Shown here: piece by piece, positions 49,089 to 58,974 of the stretch
Layout: each line of letters begins with the position of its first letter
Position numbering within the stretch: the first letter of the stretch is position 1
Source of the DNA: Chromobacterium subtsugae
GTDB lineage: Bacteria; Pseudomonadota; Gammaproteobacteria; Burkholderiales; Chromobacteriaceae
DNA length: 64,000 nucleotides
Assembly (NCBI RefSeq): GCF_001676875.1
Contig: NZ_JYKA01000009.1
Coordinates: 62,001 to 126,000 of the forward strand
Direction of reading: 5' to 3'
Program-made: the position numbers and the translations under genes
Notes under the pieces: model-generated
Told to the model about the DNA's origin: nothing
The model's database searches: none
The model's input: the letters and a program-made list of their open reading frames with translations, nothing else

Positions 49089-50984
49089 ATGATCCAACTG
49101 AAAAACCTCAACCTGCGCCGCGGCCTGAAAGAACTGCTGGTCGGCGCCAATTTGACGCTCAACCCCGGCTACAAGGCTGGCCTCACCGGCGCCAACGGCG
49201 TCGGCAAATCCAGCCTGTTCGCCATGCTGCTGGGCGAATTGCACGCCGACGGCGGCGACGCGCTGATCCCGCCCAACTGGACCCTGGCCCACGTGGCGCA
49301 GGAAACCCCGGCGCTGGAGCGCAGCGCGCTCGATTACGTGCTGGATGGCGACAAGGAGCTGCGTTCGCTGGAAGCCCAGCTGGCCATCGCGGAAGGCAAG
49401 CACGACGGCAACGCCATCGGCCACCTGCACGGCGAGCTGGCCAATATCGACGCCTACTCCGCGCCCGCGCGCGCCAGCAAGCTGCTGACCGGCCTGGGCT
49501 TCGACGAAGCCGGCCAGCAGCGCCCGGTGGCCAGCTTCTCCGGCGGCTGGCGCATGCGGCTGAACCTGGCGCAAGCGCTGATGTGCCGCTCCGACCTGCT
49601 ACTGCTGGACGAGCCGACCAACCACCTGGACCTGGAAACGGTGCTGTGGCTGGAAGATTGGCTGAAGAGCTACCCCGGCACCCTGCTGATGATCTCGCAC
49701 GACCGCGACTTCCTCGACAGCGTCTGCAGCCACATCGTGGAAGTGGCCAACCAGAGCCTGACCCTGTACACCGGCAACTACAGCCAGTACGAAACCATGC
49801 GCGCGGAAAAACTGGCGCGCCAGCAGGGCGAATACGAAAAGCAGCAGCGCCAGATCGCCCATCTGGAATCGTTCATCAACCGCTTCAAGGCCAAAGCCAG
49901 CAAGGCCACCCAGGCGCAAAGCCGGATCAAGGCGCTGGAAAAGCTGGAGCGCATCGCGCCGGCGCACGTGTCCTCGCCGTTCGACTTCCATTTCGACAGC
50001 CCGGACAACCTGCCCAACCCGCTGCTGAAGCTGGAAAAGGCCAACGCCGGCTATGGCGACAAGATCATCCTGTCCCAGATCAGCCTGTCGGTGGAGTCCG
50101 GCGCGCGCATCGGCCTGTTGGGCGTCAACGGCGCCGGCAAGTCCACGCTGGTGAAGCTGCTGTCCGGCGACCTGGACCCGCTGTCCGGCGAACGCGTCAA
50201 CGCGCAAACGCTGAAGATAGGCTACTTCGCCCAGCACACGCTGGAAACGCTGCGGCCGGAGGAATCGCCGCTGCAGCACATGCAGCGCCTGGCCCCCACT
50301 GCGCGCGAACTGGAGCTGCGCAGCTTCCTCGGCGGCTTCAACTTCCGCGGCGACAACGCCACCGACCCCACCGGCCCGATGTCCGGCGGCGAGAAGGCGC
50401 GGCTGGCGCTGGCGATGATCGTCTGGCAAAAACCCAACCTGCTGCTGCTGGACGAGCCGACCAACCACCTTGACCTAGAAATGCGCCACGCGCTGACGCT
50501 GGCGCTGCAGGACTTCAGCGGCGCGCTGATCGTGGTATCGCACGACCGCAGCCTGCTGGAGTCCACCACCGACGTGTTCTGGCTGGTCAGCGGCGGCAAG
50601 GTGCAGCCGTTCGACGGCGATCTGGAAGACTACCGCCAGTGGCGCATCGCCCAGCTGGCCGAAGGCAGCCAGCCCTCCAGCGGCGACGCGCAAGGCGTCA
50701 ACCGCAAGGAACAGAAGCGCCAGGAAGCCGAAGCGCGCCAGCAACTGGCCAAGCAGCGCAAGCCGCTGCAAAACCGCCTGAGCAAGCTGGAACAGGAAAT
50801 GAACAAGCTGAGCGAGGAAAAGTCGCAGCTGGAAGCCTTCCTGTCGTCCAGCGAGGCCTACGACGACGCCAACCGCCAAAAACTGGCCGACAGCGTCAAA
50901 CGCCAGGGCGAAGTGGCCGGCCGGCTGGAAACCGTGGAAGAAGAATGGATGGACGTGCAGGAACAGCTGGAGGCGATGGAGTAA
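49089..50984 (+). CDS. ABC-F ATPase, YheS-like
   Basis: 631 residues with two ABC domains and no membrane segment. Walker A motifs are GANGVGKSS and GVNGAGKST. Signature motifs are FSGGWRMRL and MSGGEKARL. Walker B is LLLLDEPTNHLDLE, present in both halves. The linker between domains is the charged P-site-tRNA-interaction motif helix (QAQSRIKALEKLERI). The C-terminal 100 residues form a Gln/Glu/Lys-rich coiled coil. Order and C-terminal extension fit YheS/Uup-type translation factors; YheS is favoured by length. Confidence 0.92.
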   Translation: MIQLKNLNLRRGLKELLVGANLTLNPGYKAGLTGANGVGKSSLFAMLLGELHADGGDALIPPNWTLAHVAQETPALERSALDYVLDGDKELRSLEAQLAIAEGKHDGNAIGHLHGELANIDAYSAPARASKLLTGLGFDEAGQQRPVASFSGGWRMRLNLAQALMCRSDLLLLDEPTNHLDLETVLWLEDWLKSYPGTLLMISHDRDFLDSVCSHIVEVANQSLTLYTGNYSQYETMRAEKLARQQGEYEKQQRQIAHLESFINRFKAKASKATQAQSRIKALEKLERIAPAHVSSPFDFHFDSPDNLPNPLLKLEKANAGYGDKIILSQISLSVESGARIGLLGVNGAGKSTLVKLLSGDLDPLSGERVNAQTLKIGYFAQHTLETLRPEESPLQHMQRLAPTARELELRSFLGGFNFRGDNATDPTGPMSGGEKARLALAMIVWQKPNLLLLDEPTNHLDLEMRHALTLALQDFSGALIVVSHDRSLLESTTDVFWLVSGGKVQPFDGDLEDYRQWRIAQLAEGSQPSSGDAQGVNRKEQKRQEAEARQQLAKQRKPLQNRLSKLEQEMNKLSEEKSQLEAFLSSSEAYDDANRQKLADSVKRQGEVAGRLETVEEEWMDVQEQLEAME

Positions 50985-51014
50985 GCGCTCGCGCCCGCTT
51001 CCACCCCATTGACG

Positions 51015-51042
51015 ACACCCCTCTCGCAGGGGTGTTTTTATT
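51015..51042 (+). terminator. Terminator after the ABC-F gene
   Basis: An 8-bp stem ACACCCCT / AGGGGTGT with loop CTCGC, followed by TTTTATTTT, 31 bases after the stop. Confidence 0.93.
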
Positions 51043-51181
51043 TTCGCCGTACGCGACCCGCATTGGCAAGCCGCCGGCAAAGGCTAGACAGGCCGAAAAC
51101 CGGGCAACCGAACCGCCGCGCTCTCGCCGCAGCCCCTCTTTGCAGGATAGCCATAAGCCGCGGAGCTTTCGCTTTCCAACA

Positions 51182-51338
51182 CAATCCACATCCAAATAGA
51201 ACAAAGCTGTGGACAAGCCCGGGATAGCCCGGCTTTTATCTTTAGATTGAACAACTTGCCGAATCAGATTAAAAAACAGGCAATATCGCCGCTTACCCAC
51301 ACCGCTCCGGAACAAGCCTGGTGACAGACTGTGGATAA
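51182..51338. promoter_or_regulatory. Cluster of four DnaA-box-like sites
   Basis: Within 157 bases of AT-richer non-coding DNA there is one perfect box, TGTGGATAA (51330-51338), and three near boxes: TGTGGACAA (51208-51216), TTACCCACA (51293-51301) and CAATCCACA (51182-51190). The flanking genes (ABC-F and accD) are not those of a chromosomal origin. The rest of the 583-base gap between 50984 and 51568 holds no supported gene. Confidence 0.6.
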
Positions 51339-51511
51339 ACCCAACAGCCCATTGAAATAAAAGCATAAAATCAGCATGTTCATTTTTTAAGCAGCCAGGC
51401 CGGCCTGGACGGCAAACGAATATCGAACACCCAGCATGCCCGCATCTCGGCCTGCGCGACGATGCGGCGGCGGGAAGTCAGGCGCATCCAAGCTGCGGCG
51501 CGCCAAATAAA

Positions 51512-51543
51512 AATGCCATCCGCTTTTGACAGCGGACGGCATT
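51512..51543 (-). terminator. Terminator after accD
   Basis: A 12-bp stem with one G-U type mismatch (AATGCCGTCCGC / GCGGATGGCATT on the minus strand) is followed by TTTTATTT, 25 bases beyond the accD stop. Confidence 0.9.
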
Positions 51544-51567
51544 GGCCGGACGGCGCACTGAAACGAA

Positions 51568-52437
51568 TCAGGCGACCGACGGTTCTTTCATCAGCAGGGT
51601 GATCAGGCCGGCGATCTTGCGCTTCAGCTCGCGCCTATCCACCACCATGTCCACCGCGCCCTTTTCCAGCAGGAACTCGGCGCGCTGGAAGCCTTCCGGC
51701 AGCGTTTCGCGCACGGTCTGCTCGATCACGCGGGCACCGGCGAAGCCGATGCGCGCCTTGGGTTCGGCCAGCACCACGTCGCCCAGGAAGGCGAAAGAGG
51801 CGGACACCCCGCCCATGGTCGGGTCGGTCAGCAGCGAGATGAACGGCAGCTTGTTCTCTGACAGCAGTTGCAGCGCGGCGCTGGTCTTGGCCATCTGCAT
51901 CAGCGAATTCAGGCCCTCCTGCATCCGCGCGCCGCCGGAGGCCGCCACGCAGATGAACGGAACCTTGGCTTCCACCGCGGCTTGCACGCCGCGCACGAAG
52001 CGCTCGCCCACCACCGAGCCCATGGAGCCGCCGATGAAGCGGAATTCAAACGCGGCCACCACTGCCGGCAGCGAATGGATGCTGCCCTGCATCACCACCA
52101 GCGCGTCGTCTTCGCCGGTGTCACTCTTGGCCGCGGTAAGGCGGTCGGGGTACTTCTTGCTGTCCTTGAACTTGAGGATGTCCACAGGGCGGACTTCCTC
52201 GCCTATTTCGCGCCGGCCCTCTTCATCCAGCAGCAGGCTCAGGCGCTGACGCGCCGTCAGCGGATGATGGTGGCTGCACTTGGGGCAGACCTGCAGATTG
52301 CTCTCCAGGTCGGTGTAATACAAAACTGCTTCACATTCCGGGCACTTGCTCCAAAGCCCCTCGGGTACCGCCGAAGGCTTGTCAGCGCGGTTTTCGCGCT
52401 TGATCTTCGGCGGCAGGAGCTTGTTCAACCAGCTCAT
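51568..52437 (-). CDS. accD: Acetyl-CoA carboxylase carboxyltransferase beta subunit
   Basis: 289 residues. An N-terminal zinc ribbon CPEC...CPKC (Cys 32, 35, 51, 54) is followed by the crotonase-fold core with [14 protein letters not shown] and [20 protein letters not shown]. With AccA it transfers CO2 from biotin to acetyl-CoA. It is the last gene of the truA-trpFBA-accD run, the common beta-proteobacterial arrangement. ATG 52437 was chosen by the [12 protein letters not shown] start; an 11-codon extension is unsupported. Confidence 0.97.
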   Translation of the reverse strand: MSWLNKLLPPKIKRENRADKPSAVPEGLWSKCPECEAVLYYTDLESNLQVCPKCSHHHPLTARQRLSLLLDEEGRREIGEEVRPVDILKFKDSKKYPDRLTAAKSDTGEDDALVVMQGSIHSLPAVVAAFEFRFIGGSMGSVVGERFVRGVQAAVEAKVPFICVAASGGARMQEGLNSLMQMAKTSAALQLLSENKLPFISLLTDPTMGGVSASFAFLGDVVLAEPKARIGFAGARVIEQTVRETLPEGFQRAEFLLEKGAVDMVVDRRELKRKIAGLITLLMKEPSVA

Positions 52438-52513
52438 GCTGACTCCTTGAATCTTGAGTGTCCGGGACATATCCCGGCCACAGGAAGACGGAGGCCTCGC
52501 CTCCGTCAGTGTT

Positions 52514-53302
52514 CTAGCGGATGGCGGCCTTCAGTTCGGCCACCAGATGAGTTAACTGCTCTCTGGCAGTTTCGGGTGTCGCCGCCTCGATTTCCTGCAC
52601 CAGCCGGCTGCCCACCACCACCGCGTCGGCGGCGGAGGAGATGGCCTTGGCGGTCGCGGCGTCGCGAATCCCAAAGCCCACCCCTATCGGCAACGGCAGT
52701 TCTTGTCTGAGGGCAGCAATTTTACGCGCTACGTCATCAATGTCCAGATGTCCGGCGCCGGTCACCCCCTTCAGGGACACATAATAAACGTATCCGCGCG
52801 CCAGTTTGGCGATTTCCGCCACACGCGCCGGCGGCGTGGTGGGGGCAATCAGAAATACCGTATCCAGGCCGGCGGCGTCCAGCGCCGCCTGCAATTCTGC
52901 CGCTTCTTCCGGCGGACAGTCCACCGTCAGCGCGCCATCCACCCCCGCTTCCTTGGCCCGGCGGGCGAATTCGGCATAGCCCATCGCGCACAGCGGGTTC
53001 AGGTAACCCATCAGCACCACCGGCGTGACGGCGTTGGTGCGGCGGAACTCGGCCACCATTTCCAGCACGTGGCGCAAACCCACCTTGTGCTTGAGCGCGC
53101 GCTCGGACGCGCGCTGGATCACCGGGCCATCGGCCATCGGGTCGGAAAACGGCACGCCCAGCTCGATGATGTCGGCGCCGCCGTCCACCAGACCGTGCAT
53201 CAGCGATACCGTCAACCCCGGATGCGGGTCGCCGGCGGTAATAAACGGGATCAGCGCCTTTTTGCCGGCAAGATCGGCGAAACACTTGGCAATACGTGAC
53301 AT
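52514..53302 (-). CDS. trpA: Tryptophan synthase alpha chain
   Basis: 262 residues. The catalytic Glu and Asp lie in [15 protein letters not shown] near residues 48-60. [12 protein letters not shown] and [10 protein letters not shown] are the phosphate-binding and loop segments. It cleaves indole-3-glycerol phosphate to indole, passed to TrpB encoded 11 bases upstream. Confidence 0.97.
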   Translation of the reverse strand: MSRIAKCFADLAGKKALIPFITAGDPHPGLTVSLMHGLVDGGADIIELGVPFSDPMADGPVIQRASERALKHKVGLRHVLEMVAEFRRTNAVTPVVLMGYLNPLCAMGYAEFARRAKEAGVDGALTVDCPPEEAAELQAALDAAGLDTVFLIAPTTPPARVAEIAKLARGYVYYVSLKGVTGAGHLDIDDVARKIAALRQELPLPIGVGFGIRDAATAKAISSAADAVVVGSRLVQEIEAATPETAREQLTHLVAELKAAIR

Positions 53303-53313
53303 ACAGCGCCCCC

Positions 53314-54516
53314 TTACAGCGTGATGCCGGACAGGCCGGCCACGGTATTGATGTCCTTGTCGCCGCGGCCGGACAGATTGACCAGGATCACCTTGTCCTT
53401 GCTCATGGTCGGCGCGGTCTTGGCGGCCCAGGCCAGCGCGTGGCTGGATTCCAGCGCGGGGATGATGCCTTCCAGATGGCAGCAGTCGTGGAAAGCCTGC
53501 AGCGCCTCCTCGTCGTTGATCGCCACGTATTCGGCGCGGCCGATGTCCTTCAGATGGCTGTGCTCCGGGCCGACGCCCGGGTAATCCAGACCCGCCGACA
53601 CCGAATGGGTCTCCACCACCTGGCCGTCTTCGTCCTGCATCAGGTAGCTTTTGGCGCCGTGCAGCACGCCCACTTTGGCGCCCGCGGTGATCGGCGCGGC
53701 ATGGCGGCCGCTATCTATGCCGTGCCCGCCCGCCTCCACGCCCACCATGCGCACGCCGGGAACGTCGATATAGGGATGGAACATGCCTATGGCGTTGGAG
53801 CCGCCGCCGACGCAGGCTACCACAAGGTCGGGCTGGCGGCCGATGATTTCCGGCATCTGCATCTTGGATTCCTCGCCGATCACCGACACGAAATCGCGCA
53901 CCAGCATCGGGTAAGGATGCGGGCCGGCCGCGGTGCCCAGGATGTAGAAGGTGGAGTCGACATTGGTCACCCAGTCGCGCATCGCTTCGTTCAGCGCATC
54001 CTTCAGCGTCTTGGAGCCGGACTCCACCGGCACCACGGTGGCGCCCAGCAGCTTCATCCGGAACACATTGGGCGACTGGCGCTTCACGTCTTCCGCGCCC
54101 ATGTACACCACGCATTCCATGCCGTAGCGCGCCGCCACGGTGGCGGTGGCCACGCCGTGCTGGCCGGCGCCGGTTTCGGCGATCACGCGCTTCTTGCCCA
54201 TGCGTTTGGCCAGCAGCGCCTGGCCGATGGCGTTGTTGATCTTGTGCGCGCCGGTATGGTTGAGGTCTTCGCGCTTCAGGTAGATCTGCGCGCCGCCCAG
54301 CTGCTCGGACCAGCGCTTGGCATGGTAGATCGGGCTGGGGCGGCCGACGTAATGCTTCAATTCGTGATGGAATTCCTGCCAGAACGTCGGATCGGCCTTG
54401 ACTCGGGCGTATTCCGCCTTCAATTCGTCCAGCGCCACCATTAAGGTTTCCGCGACATAGACGCCACCATAAGGACCGAAATGGCCCTGCGCATCCGGAA
54501 AATCATACCGATCCAT
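53314..54516 (-). CDS. trpB: Tryptophan synthase beta chain
   Basis: 400 residues. The PLP lysine is in [14 protein letters not shown], with [12 protein letters not shown] and the glycine loop [12 protein letters not shown]. It joins indole and serine. ATG 54516 follows CAGGAG and overlaps the trpF end by 14 bases; the longer frame lies within trpF. Confidence 0.97.
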   Translation of the reverse strand: MDRYDFPDAQGHFGPYGGVYVAETLMVALDELKAEYARVKADPTFWQEFHHELKHYVGRPSPIYHAKRWSEQLGGAQIYLKREDLNHTGAHKINNAIGQALLAKRMGKKRVIAETGAGQHGVATATVAARYGMECVVYMGAEDVKRQSPNVFRMKLLGATVVPVESGSKTLKDALNEAMRDWVTNVDSTFYILGTAAGPHPYPMLVRDFVSVIGEESKMQMPEIIGRQPDLVVACVGGGSNAIGMFHPYIDVPGVRMVGVEAGGHGIDSGRHAAPITAGAKVGVLHGAKSYLMQDEDGQVVETHSVSAGLDYPGVGPEHSHLKDIGRAEYVAINDEEALQAFHDCCHLEGIIPALESSHALAWAAKTAPTMSKDKVILVNLSGRGDKDINTVAGLSGITL

Positions 54517-55123
54517 GTCTTGCTCCTGATATGAATGCCGCCATTCTGGCCGCATCTTTGATTCCTTTGGACGCCTCCACTCCGCTGGAGACATCCACCG
54601 CCGCCGGCTTCACCCGGCGCACGGCTTCCACAATATTGCTTTCGTCCAGGCCGCCGGACAGTATCAACGGCAGCGGCAGCGCTTCCGGCAGCAGGGTCCA
54701 GTCAAAGGTGGCCCCGGTGCCGCCGTGCGCGCCCTCTACGAAGGCGTCGGTCAACAAGCCGCGCGCGTCCGGATAGCGGCCGGCCCACTCCAGCAAGTCC
54801 ATGCCGGGCCGTACCCGCACCGCCTTCAGGTAAGGCCGGCGGAAAGAGCGGCAGAACTCGGCCTCTTCCTCGCCATGGAACTGCAGCACATCCACCGCGC
54901 ACGCGGCCAGCACCTGCTCCACCCACTCGCGCGCCGGATTGACGAACAAGGCCACCACGCTGACGAAGGGCGGCAGAGCGGCGATCACCGCCCGCGCCTG
55001 CTCCAGGCTGACATTGCGCGGACTGGGGGGGTAAAACACCAGGCCGACGGCATCCGCGCCCAGCGCCGCCGCCGCCGCGCCATCTTCCGCCCGGGTGATG
55101 CCGCATATCTTGATTCTGACCAT
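54503..55123 (-). CDS. trpF: Phosphoribosylanthranilate isomerase
   Basis: 206 residues. [14 protein letters not shown] carries the catalytic Cys7; the general acid Asp is in [26 protein letters not shown] and VDVSSGVE close the TIM barrel. It is the first trp gene of the cluster, 33 bases after truA, with no leader peptide or attenuator visible. Confidence 0.96.
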   Translation of the reverse strand: MVRIKICGITRAEDGAAAAALGADAVGLVFYPPSPRNVSLEQARAVIAALPPFVSVVALFVNPAREWVEQVLAACAVDVLQFHGEEEAEFCRSFRRPYLKAVRVRPGMDLLEWAGRYPDARGLLTDAFVEGAHGGTGATFDWTLLPEALPLPLILSGGLDESNIVEAVRRVKPAAVDVSSGVEASKGIKDAARMAAFISGARHGSV

Positions 55124-55156
55124 CGCGCGTTACGCCCTTGTTATGACGATTGAATA

Positions 55157-55945
55157 TTACCGCAAAGCCAATCGTTCCGCCGCAAACTGCGAAGGCAAGG
55201 CGAACGGTTCCGGATAGCCCACCCCGGTCAGGTACAGCCCGTCCGGCATGAAGGTGGGCGGGGCGCTGGTGCGGTCGCAGGCCGCCAGCAGCGCCGACAT
55301 GCCGTCGGCGTCCATCGCGCCCTTGCCGACATACACCAGCGCGCCGACGATATTGCGCACCATATGGTGCAGGAAAGCGTCGGCTTTCAGGTCGAAGCGC
55401 AGCAGGCCGCCGTTGTCGTGGATATCCAGCTGCTGCAAATCCTTGACCGGCGATTTGGCCTGGCACTCCGACGCGCGGAAGCTGGAAAAATCATGGCGGC
55501 CCAGCAGCCTGCCCGCCGCGGCGCGCATCGCGTCCACATCCAGCGCCTGATGGAACCAGCCTACTTTGCCGGCCAACAGGCAAGGCCGCACCGGGCTGCT
55601 CAGCAGGAAATAGCTGTAACTGCGGGAAAAGGCCGAAAAGCGGGCATGGAAGGTTTCATCCACTTCGCGCGCCCACACCACCGCGATTTCCGGCGGCAGC
55701 AGCGCATTGACGCCGCGCACCCAGGCGTTCAGCGGCCGGGCGGCCTCGGTATCGAAATGCACCACCTGCATCGCCGCGTGCACGCCCGCATCGGTCCGGC
55801 CGGCCGCCACGGTACTTATCGCCTGATTGCCGGCGATCTGGCTCAAAGCCTGATTCAGCCTGTCCTGCACCGTATTGCCATGCGGCTGGGTCTGCCAGCC
55901 GGCAAACGCCCGGCCGTCGTATTCAATGCCCAGCGCGATTCTCAT
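55157..55945 (-). CDS. truA: tRNA pseudouridine(38-40) synthase TruA
   Basis: 262 residues. The catalytic Asp lies in [11 protein letters not shown] near residue 51, and the N-terminus [16 protein letters not shown] and [17 protein letters not shown] are signatures. It heads the truA-trpFBA-accD run. ATG 55945 fits the family start; a 9-codon extension is unsupported. Confidence 0.96.
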   Translation of the reverse strand: MRIALGIEYDGRAFAGWQTQPHGNTVQDRLNQALSQIAGNQAISTVAAGRTDAGVHAAMQVVHFDTEAARPLNAWVRGVNALLPPEIAVVWAREVDETFHARFSAFSRSYSYFLLSSPVRPCLLAGKVGWFHQALDVDAMRAAAGRLLGRHDFSSFRASECQAKSPVKDLQQLDIHDNGGLLRFDLKADAFLHHMVRNIVGALVYVGKGAMDADGMSALLAACDRTSAPPTFMPDGLYLTGVGYPEPFALPSQFAAERLALR

Positions 55946-56061
55946 GCCCACTCTTTCATTCCATCCCGGCAACCGCCGCGCCTTGCGCGCGGATGCGACA
56001 AAACTGCCACTCTACCCTATCCGGCCCGGTTTGCGCCATGTTCCGGGCTGCGCAAAAGCAA

Positions 56062-56089
56062 ATGGCATCGCCTGAATAAGCGATGCCAT
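56062..56089 (-). terminator. Terminator after the FimV-like gene
   Basis: A perfect 10-bp stem ATGGCATCGC / GCGATGCCAT with an 8-base loop; on the minus strand TTTGCTTTTG follows. Confidence 0.85.
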
Positions 56090-56118
56090 CTGCCGACTTT
56101 CCCCCCGCATGCGCGCGT

Positions 56119-58551
56119 CTAGCGGCCTTGCTGCGCTTCGCGGATCAGGATTTCGGCGGTTTCCTTGTCGCCCATCTCCATATAAAGCTTGGCCAGCTCC
56201 AGCTTCTCCGGATCCGGACGCGGTTCGGCTTCAAGCTCGGGCGCCGCTGGCGCGCCCCGCAGCGGCGCGGGCTCCCGTTCGGCTTCGATCATGGTTTCGG
56301 CGACGGCGGGCGCGGCAGTCGGGGGCAAAGGCGTGCGCGCCTCCTCAGGCATGGCGATTTCGGCCGCTGCCGCGGCGGAGGGGACCACAGGCTCCAGTGC
56401 GCCCACCGCCGGCATTTCCACCGACTGCGGCGCTTGCGCGGTTTCAAACAAGGGATGGCCCGGCATCGCGGCGCGGCCCAATTCGCACACCCTCATCCAC
56501 TGGGTGCTGTCCTTGCCGAATATGTCGCGCGAGCGCGCCGCCTCTTCAAGAAACGCCGCCTTGTCCGGCTGCGCCGACAGCACTTCCAGCAGCTTATAGC
56601 GCAGATCCTGCCGCGCCGGCTCCTTCTCCAGCCCTTCGCGCAGGATCAGCAAAACCTGATCATCACGGCCATAAGCGAGATACACCTCGGCCTCGGCCAT
56701 CGGATCGACCGAATCCAGATCGATGCCGTCGCCTTTTTTCAGCGTGCTCATCAGCGAGGTCAGCGGCCCCAGCGTCAGCATAGAGGACGGCACGTCTTTG
56801 CCGCCGCCGTACTCGTCCGCGGTCTCCGCCTCCGCTTGCGCCGCGCCCGCCCGCTTTCTGCGCATCAGCAGCAGCGCCACCAGCGCCAGCGCCGCGCCGG
56901 CGCCGCCCAAGCGCAATTGCACATCCCTATCGCCCAGCACCGCCAGCGCATCGTCCACCACGCTGCTGGCGGCGGCATGCGGCGCCTTGGCCTGCTCCCG
57001 CTTGGATTCGGCTGGCGACATGGCCGGACGCGGCGCCGATGCGGTCACCGCGGTGACGACCACCGCCGGCTTGGGCTTGTCCATCCCGGCCGGCGGCTCG
57101 CTCCGGGCCGCGGAGGCCGGCGGCGTCTGAACGGCAGCCGGCGGCGGCACAGCCGGTTTGGCCTGAGGGGGCATCGGCGGCGTCATGGCGGCGGCGGTCT
57201 TGTCCTTGTTTTGCTGGATGGTGCGGATTTGCGCTTCCAGCGCGCGCGCGCGCGCCTCGGTCTGCTTCAACGCGCGGTCCTGCATCGCCAGCATGTCGCG
57301 CATCCGGCGTTCCGCCGCCAGGGCGGCCGGCGACGACGCGGCCGGTTTGACGGAGGCGACCGATGGCATCGGCTTATGGTCTTCCGCCTTGGCCACGCCG
57401 GCCGGCCGGCCGTCGGCCAGCAGTTTCGCCATGCTGCCCGATTTGGCTTCCGCGCCGGCGGCGTCACCCTTCTCCGCCGCATGGCGGGCCGGTTCGCCGC
57501 GCAGCGTCCATTGCGCCGGGTAACGCAACTCGGCCCCGGCCAACAAACGGTTGGCGTCGCCGCGGATAAACGCGTCCGGATTATCTTTCAACAGCTTGCC
57601 CGCCACGTCCTCGCCGGCGGCATGGCCGCGCATGCGCGCGGCGATCGCCGACAGGCTGTCGCCCTTGCGCACTTGGTAGACGCGGGTTTCCGGCGCGGCG
57701 GCGGATGGCGGCTTGGCGTGGTCGGCAGCGGAATCCTGCGCCGTCGGCGCGCCTTCCAGCATCAACGCATAGCGCTTCTCCACCTTGACGCCGGCGGCTC
57801 TCACCTCCAGCCGGAACGCCAGCCGCGGCGCCGTGATGGGCAAGCTGGAAGCCAACTGCAGCACATGCCGCCCATCGCTGGAGCGATCCAGCTTGTGCGC
57901 GATGGACGCCACCTGCTGCAGTTGCTCCGGCGCCACCTCTCCTTGCGCGGGATCGGCGAAAATGGCCACCTGCACCTGGTCCGTCTTATCGAATACGCCG
58001 CCCAGCAGCCGGAGCTCCGCCTGCAAGGGCTCGCCCAAGCGCGAGCTGACCTTGAGTTCGCCCAAACCCGCGCCGTCCAGCCGCGAGCCCTGGTCTGGCG
58101 AGGCGACATGGCGCTTGCCATCGTCGCCGCTTGCCGGCGCGGGCTCCTTGCGGCGCGGACCGTCGCGCTTGTAGTCCACTTCAAATTCGCGCACCAACCG
58201 CCCATCCGGCCAACGCACCTCCACCGCGAAACGCAGCAAAGGCTCGCTGAAGCTGGCCGGTCCCTTGACCGTCACTTTCTGGATATGCCCGTCGCTGCCG
58301 CGAATCAATCCGAACTGCAGCATCGAGGCCGACCCGCTGTAAGGCGACAACAGGGCATAGCGATTTCTATCCGCCAGGTCGGCCTGGGCGAAGTTTTCAA
58401 TTTCCTCGTTCACCACGGGAATTTCCGCCGAGAACGCCTCGCCGTCGGCGGAAAGCACATGTATCGGCCCCAATCCCGCCCGGACTGCCGATACGCTTCC
58501 CAAGCCTGCCAACAGCAAGGCCAAACTCGCCATGCGAAAATTTGCGACCAT
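56119..58551 (-). CDS. FimV/HubP-family protein, second copy
   Basis: 810 residues. A signal peptide (MASLALLLAGLGSVSAVRA) precedes the FimV N-terminal domain (GLGPIHVLSADGEAFSAEI) and a LysM domain (RVYQVRKGDSLSAIAARM) near residue 290. Then come a Pro/Ala-rich coiled region, one membrane segment (GGAGAALALVALLLM) near 545, and an acidic cytoplasmic part. The last residues (LELAKLYMEMGDKETAEILI) form the TPR-like FimV C-terminal motif. Such proteins organise the cell pole, type IV pili and motility systems. It lies directly after the classical fimV gene and differs strongly in sequence, so an old duplication is likely. ATG 58551 was chosen; a TTG five codons upstream is possible. Confidence 0.88.
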   Translation of the reverse strand: MVANFRMASLALLLAGLGSVSAVRAGLGPIHVLSADGEAFSAEIPVVNEEIENFAQADLADRNRYALLSPYSGSASMLQFGLIRGSDGHIQKVTVKGPASFSEPLLRFAVEVRWPDGRLVREFEVDYKRDGPRRKEPAPASGDDGKRHVASPDQGSRLDGAGLGELKVSSRLGEPLQAELRLLGGVFDKTDQVQVAIFADPAQGEVAPEQLQQVASIAHKLDRSSDGRHVLQLASSLPITAPRLAFRLEVRAAGVKVEKRYALMLEGAPTAQDSAADHAKPPSAAAPETRVYQVRKGDSLSAIAARMRGHAAGEDVAGKLLKDNPDAFIRGDANRLLAGAELRYPAQWTLRGEPARHAAEKGDAAGAEAKSGSMAKLLADGRPAGVAKAEDHKPMPSVASVKPAASSPAALAAERRMRDMLAMQDRALKQTEARARALEAQIRTIQQNKDKTAAAMTPPMPPQAKPAVPPPAAVQTPPASAARSEPPAGMDKPKPAVVVTAVTASAPRPAMSPAESKREQAKAPHAAASSVVDDALAVLGDRDVQLRLGGAGAALALVALLLMRRKRAGAAQAEAETADEYGGGKDVPSSMLTLGPLTSLMSTLKKGDGIDLDSVDPMAEAEVYLAYGRDDQVLLILREGLEKEPARQDLRYKLLEVLSAQPDKAAFLEEAARSRDIFGKDSTQWMRVCELGRAAMPGHPLFETAQAPQSVEMPAVGALEPVVPSAAAAAEIAMPEEARTPLPPTAAPAVAETMIEAEREPAPLRGAPAAPELEAEPRPDPEKLELAKLYMEMGDKETAEILIREAQQGR

Positions 58552-58910
58552 CGTGGACGTCCCCAACCTATTTGCTTACATGTTTTGCCCCAGGCCCGGC
58601 GGATATGCCCGCCATCTCGATCCGCCCTGGCCCCATCTTGAAATCAAACCATTTCAAGACGGCTGACAATGCTGATAATTACCTGCGATTAAACCTCAAG
58701 CCGCTGCCGGCTGACAACCCGATGCCGGACCGATTTCCAGCGATCATCTTTATATAAAATAGGCCGGAAACCGCGCATAGCAAATTGTCCCAAACCCGAT
58801 TCGTCAAATAAAACAAAATGCTAGCCGATTCTTTCACGTATCGAATCCGCCATTGCCCCGCAGGATCGCGGCGCCGCGTCCGCCGCCATGAAAATAATCC
58901 GGACAAACAA

Positions 58911-58949
58911 ATGGCCGGGCGTCGTTTCGGAAAACAAACGCCCGGCCAT
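58911..58949 (-). terminator. Terminator after fimV
   Basis: A perfect 12-bp stem ATGGCCGGGCGT / ACGCCCGGCCAT with a 15-base loop; on the minus strand TTTGTTTG follows. The 423-base gap to the second FimV gene otherwise holds only its promoter region. Confidence 0.85.
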
Positions 58950-58974
58950 CGGAAGAATCCGGCACACCGGAAAA

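Noticed and set aside
51009-51227. Open frames between the ABC-F gene and accD
   Set aside because: They overlap a terminator and the DnaA-box cluster and show no coding character.
51182-51338. Chromosomal replication origin
   Set aside because: DnaA boxes are present but dnaA, dnaN, gidA or rpmH are not nearby and no AT-rich unwinding repeats were seen.
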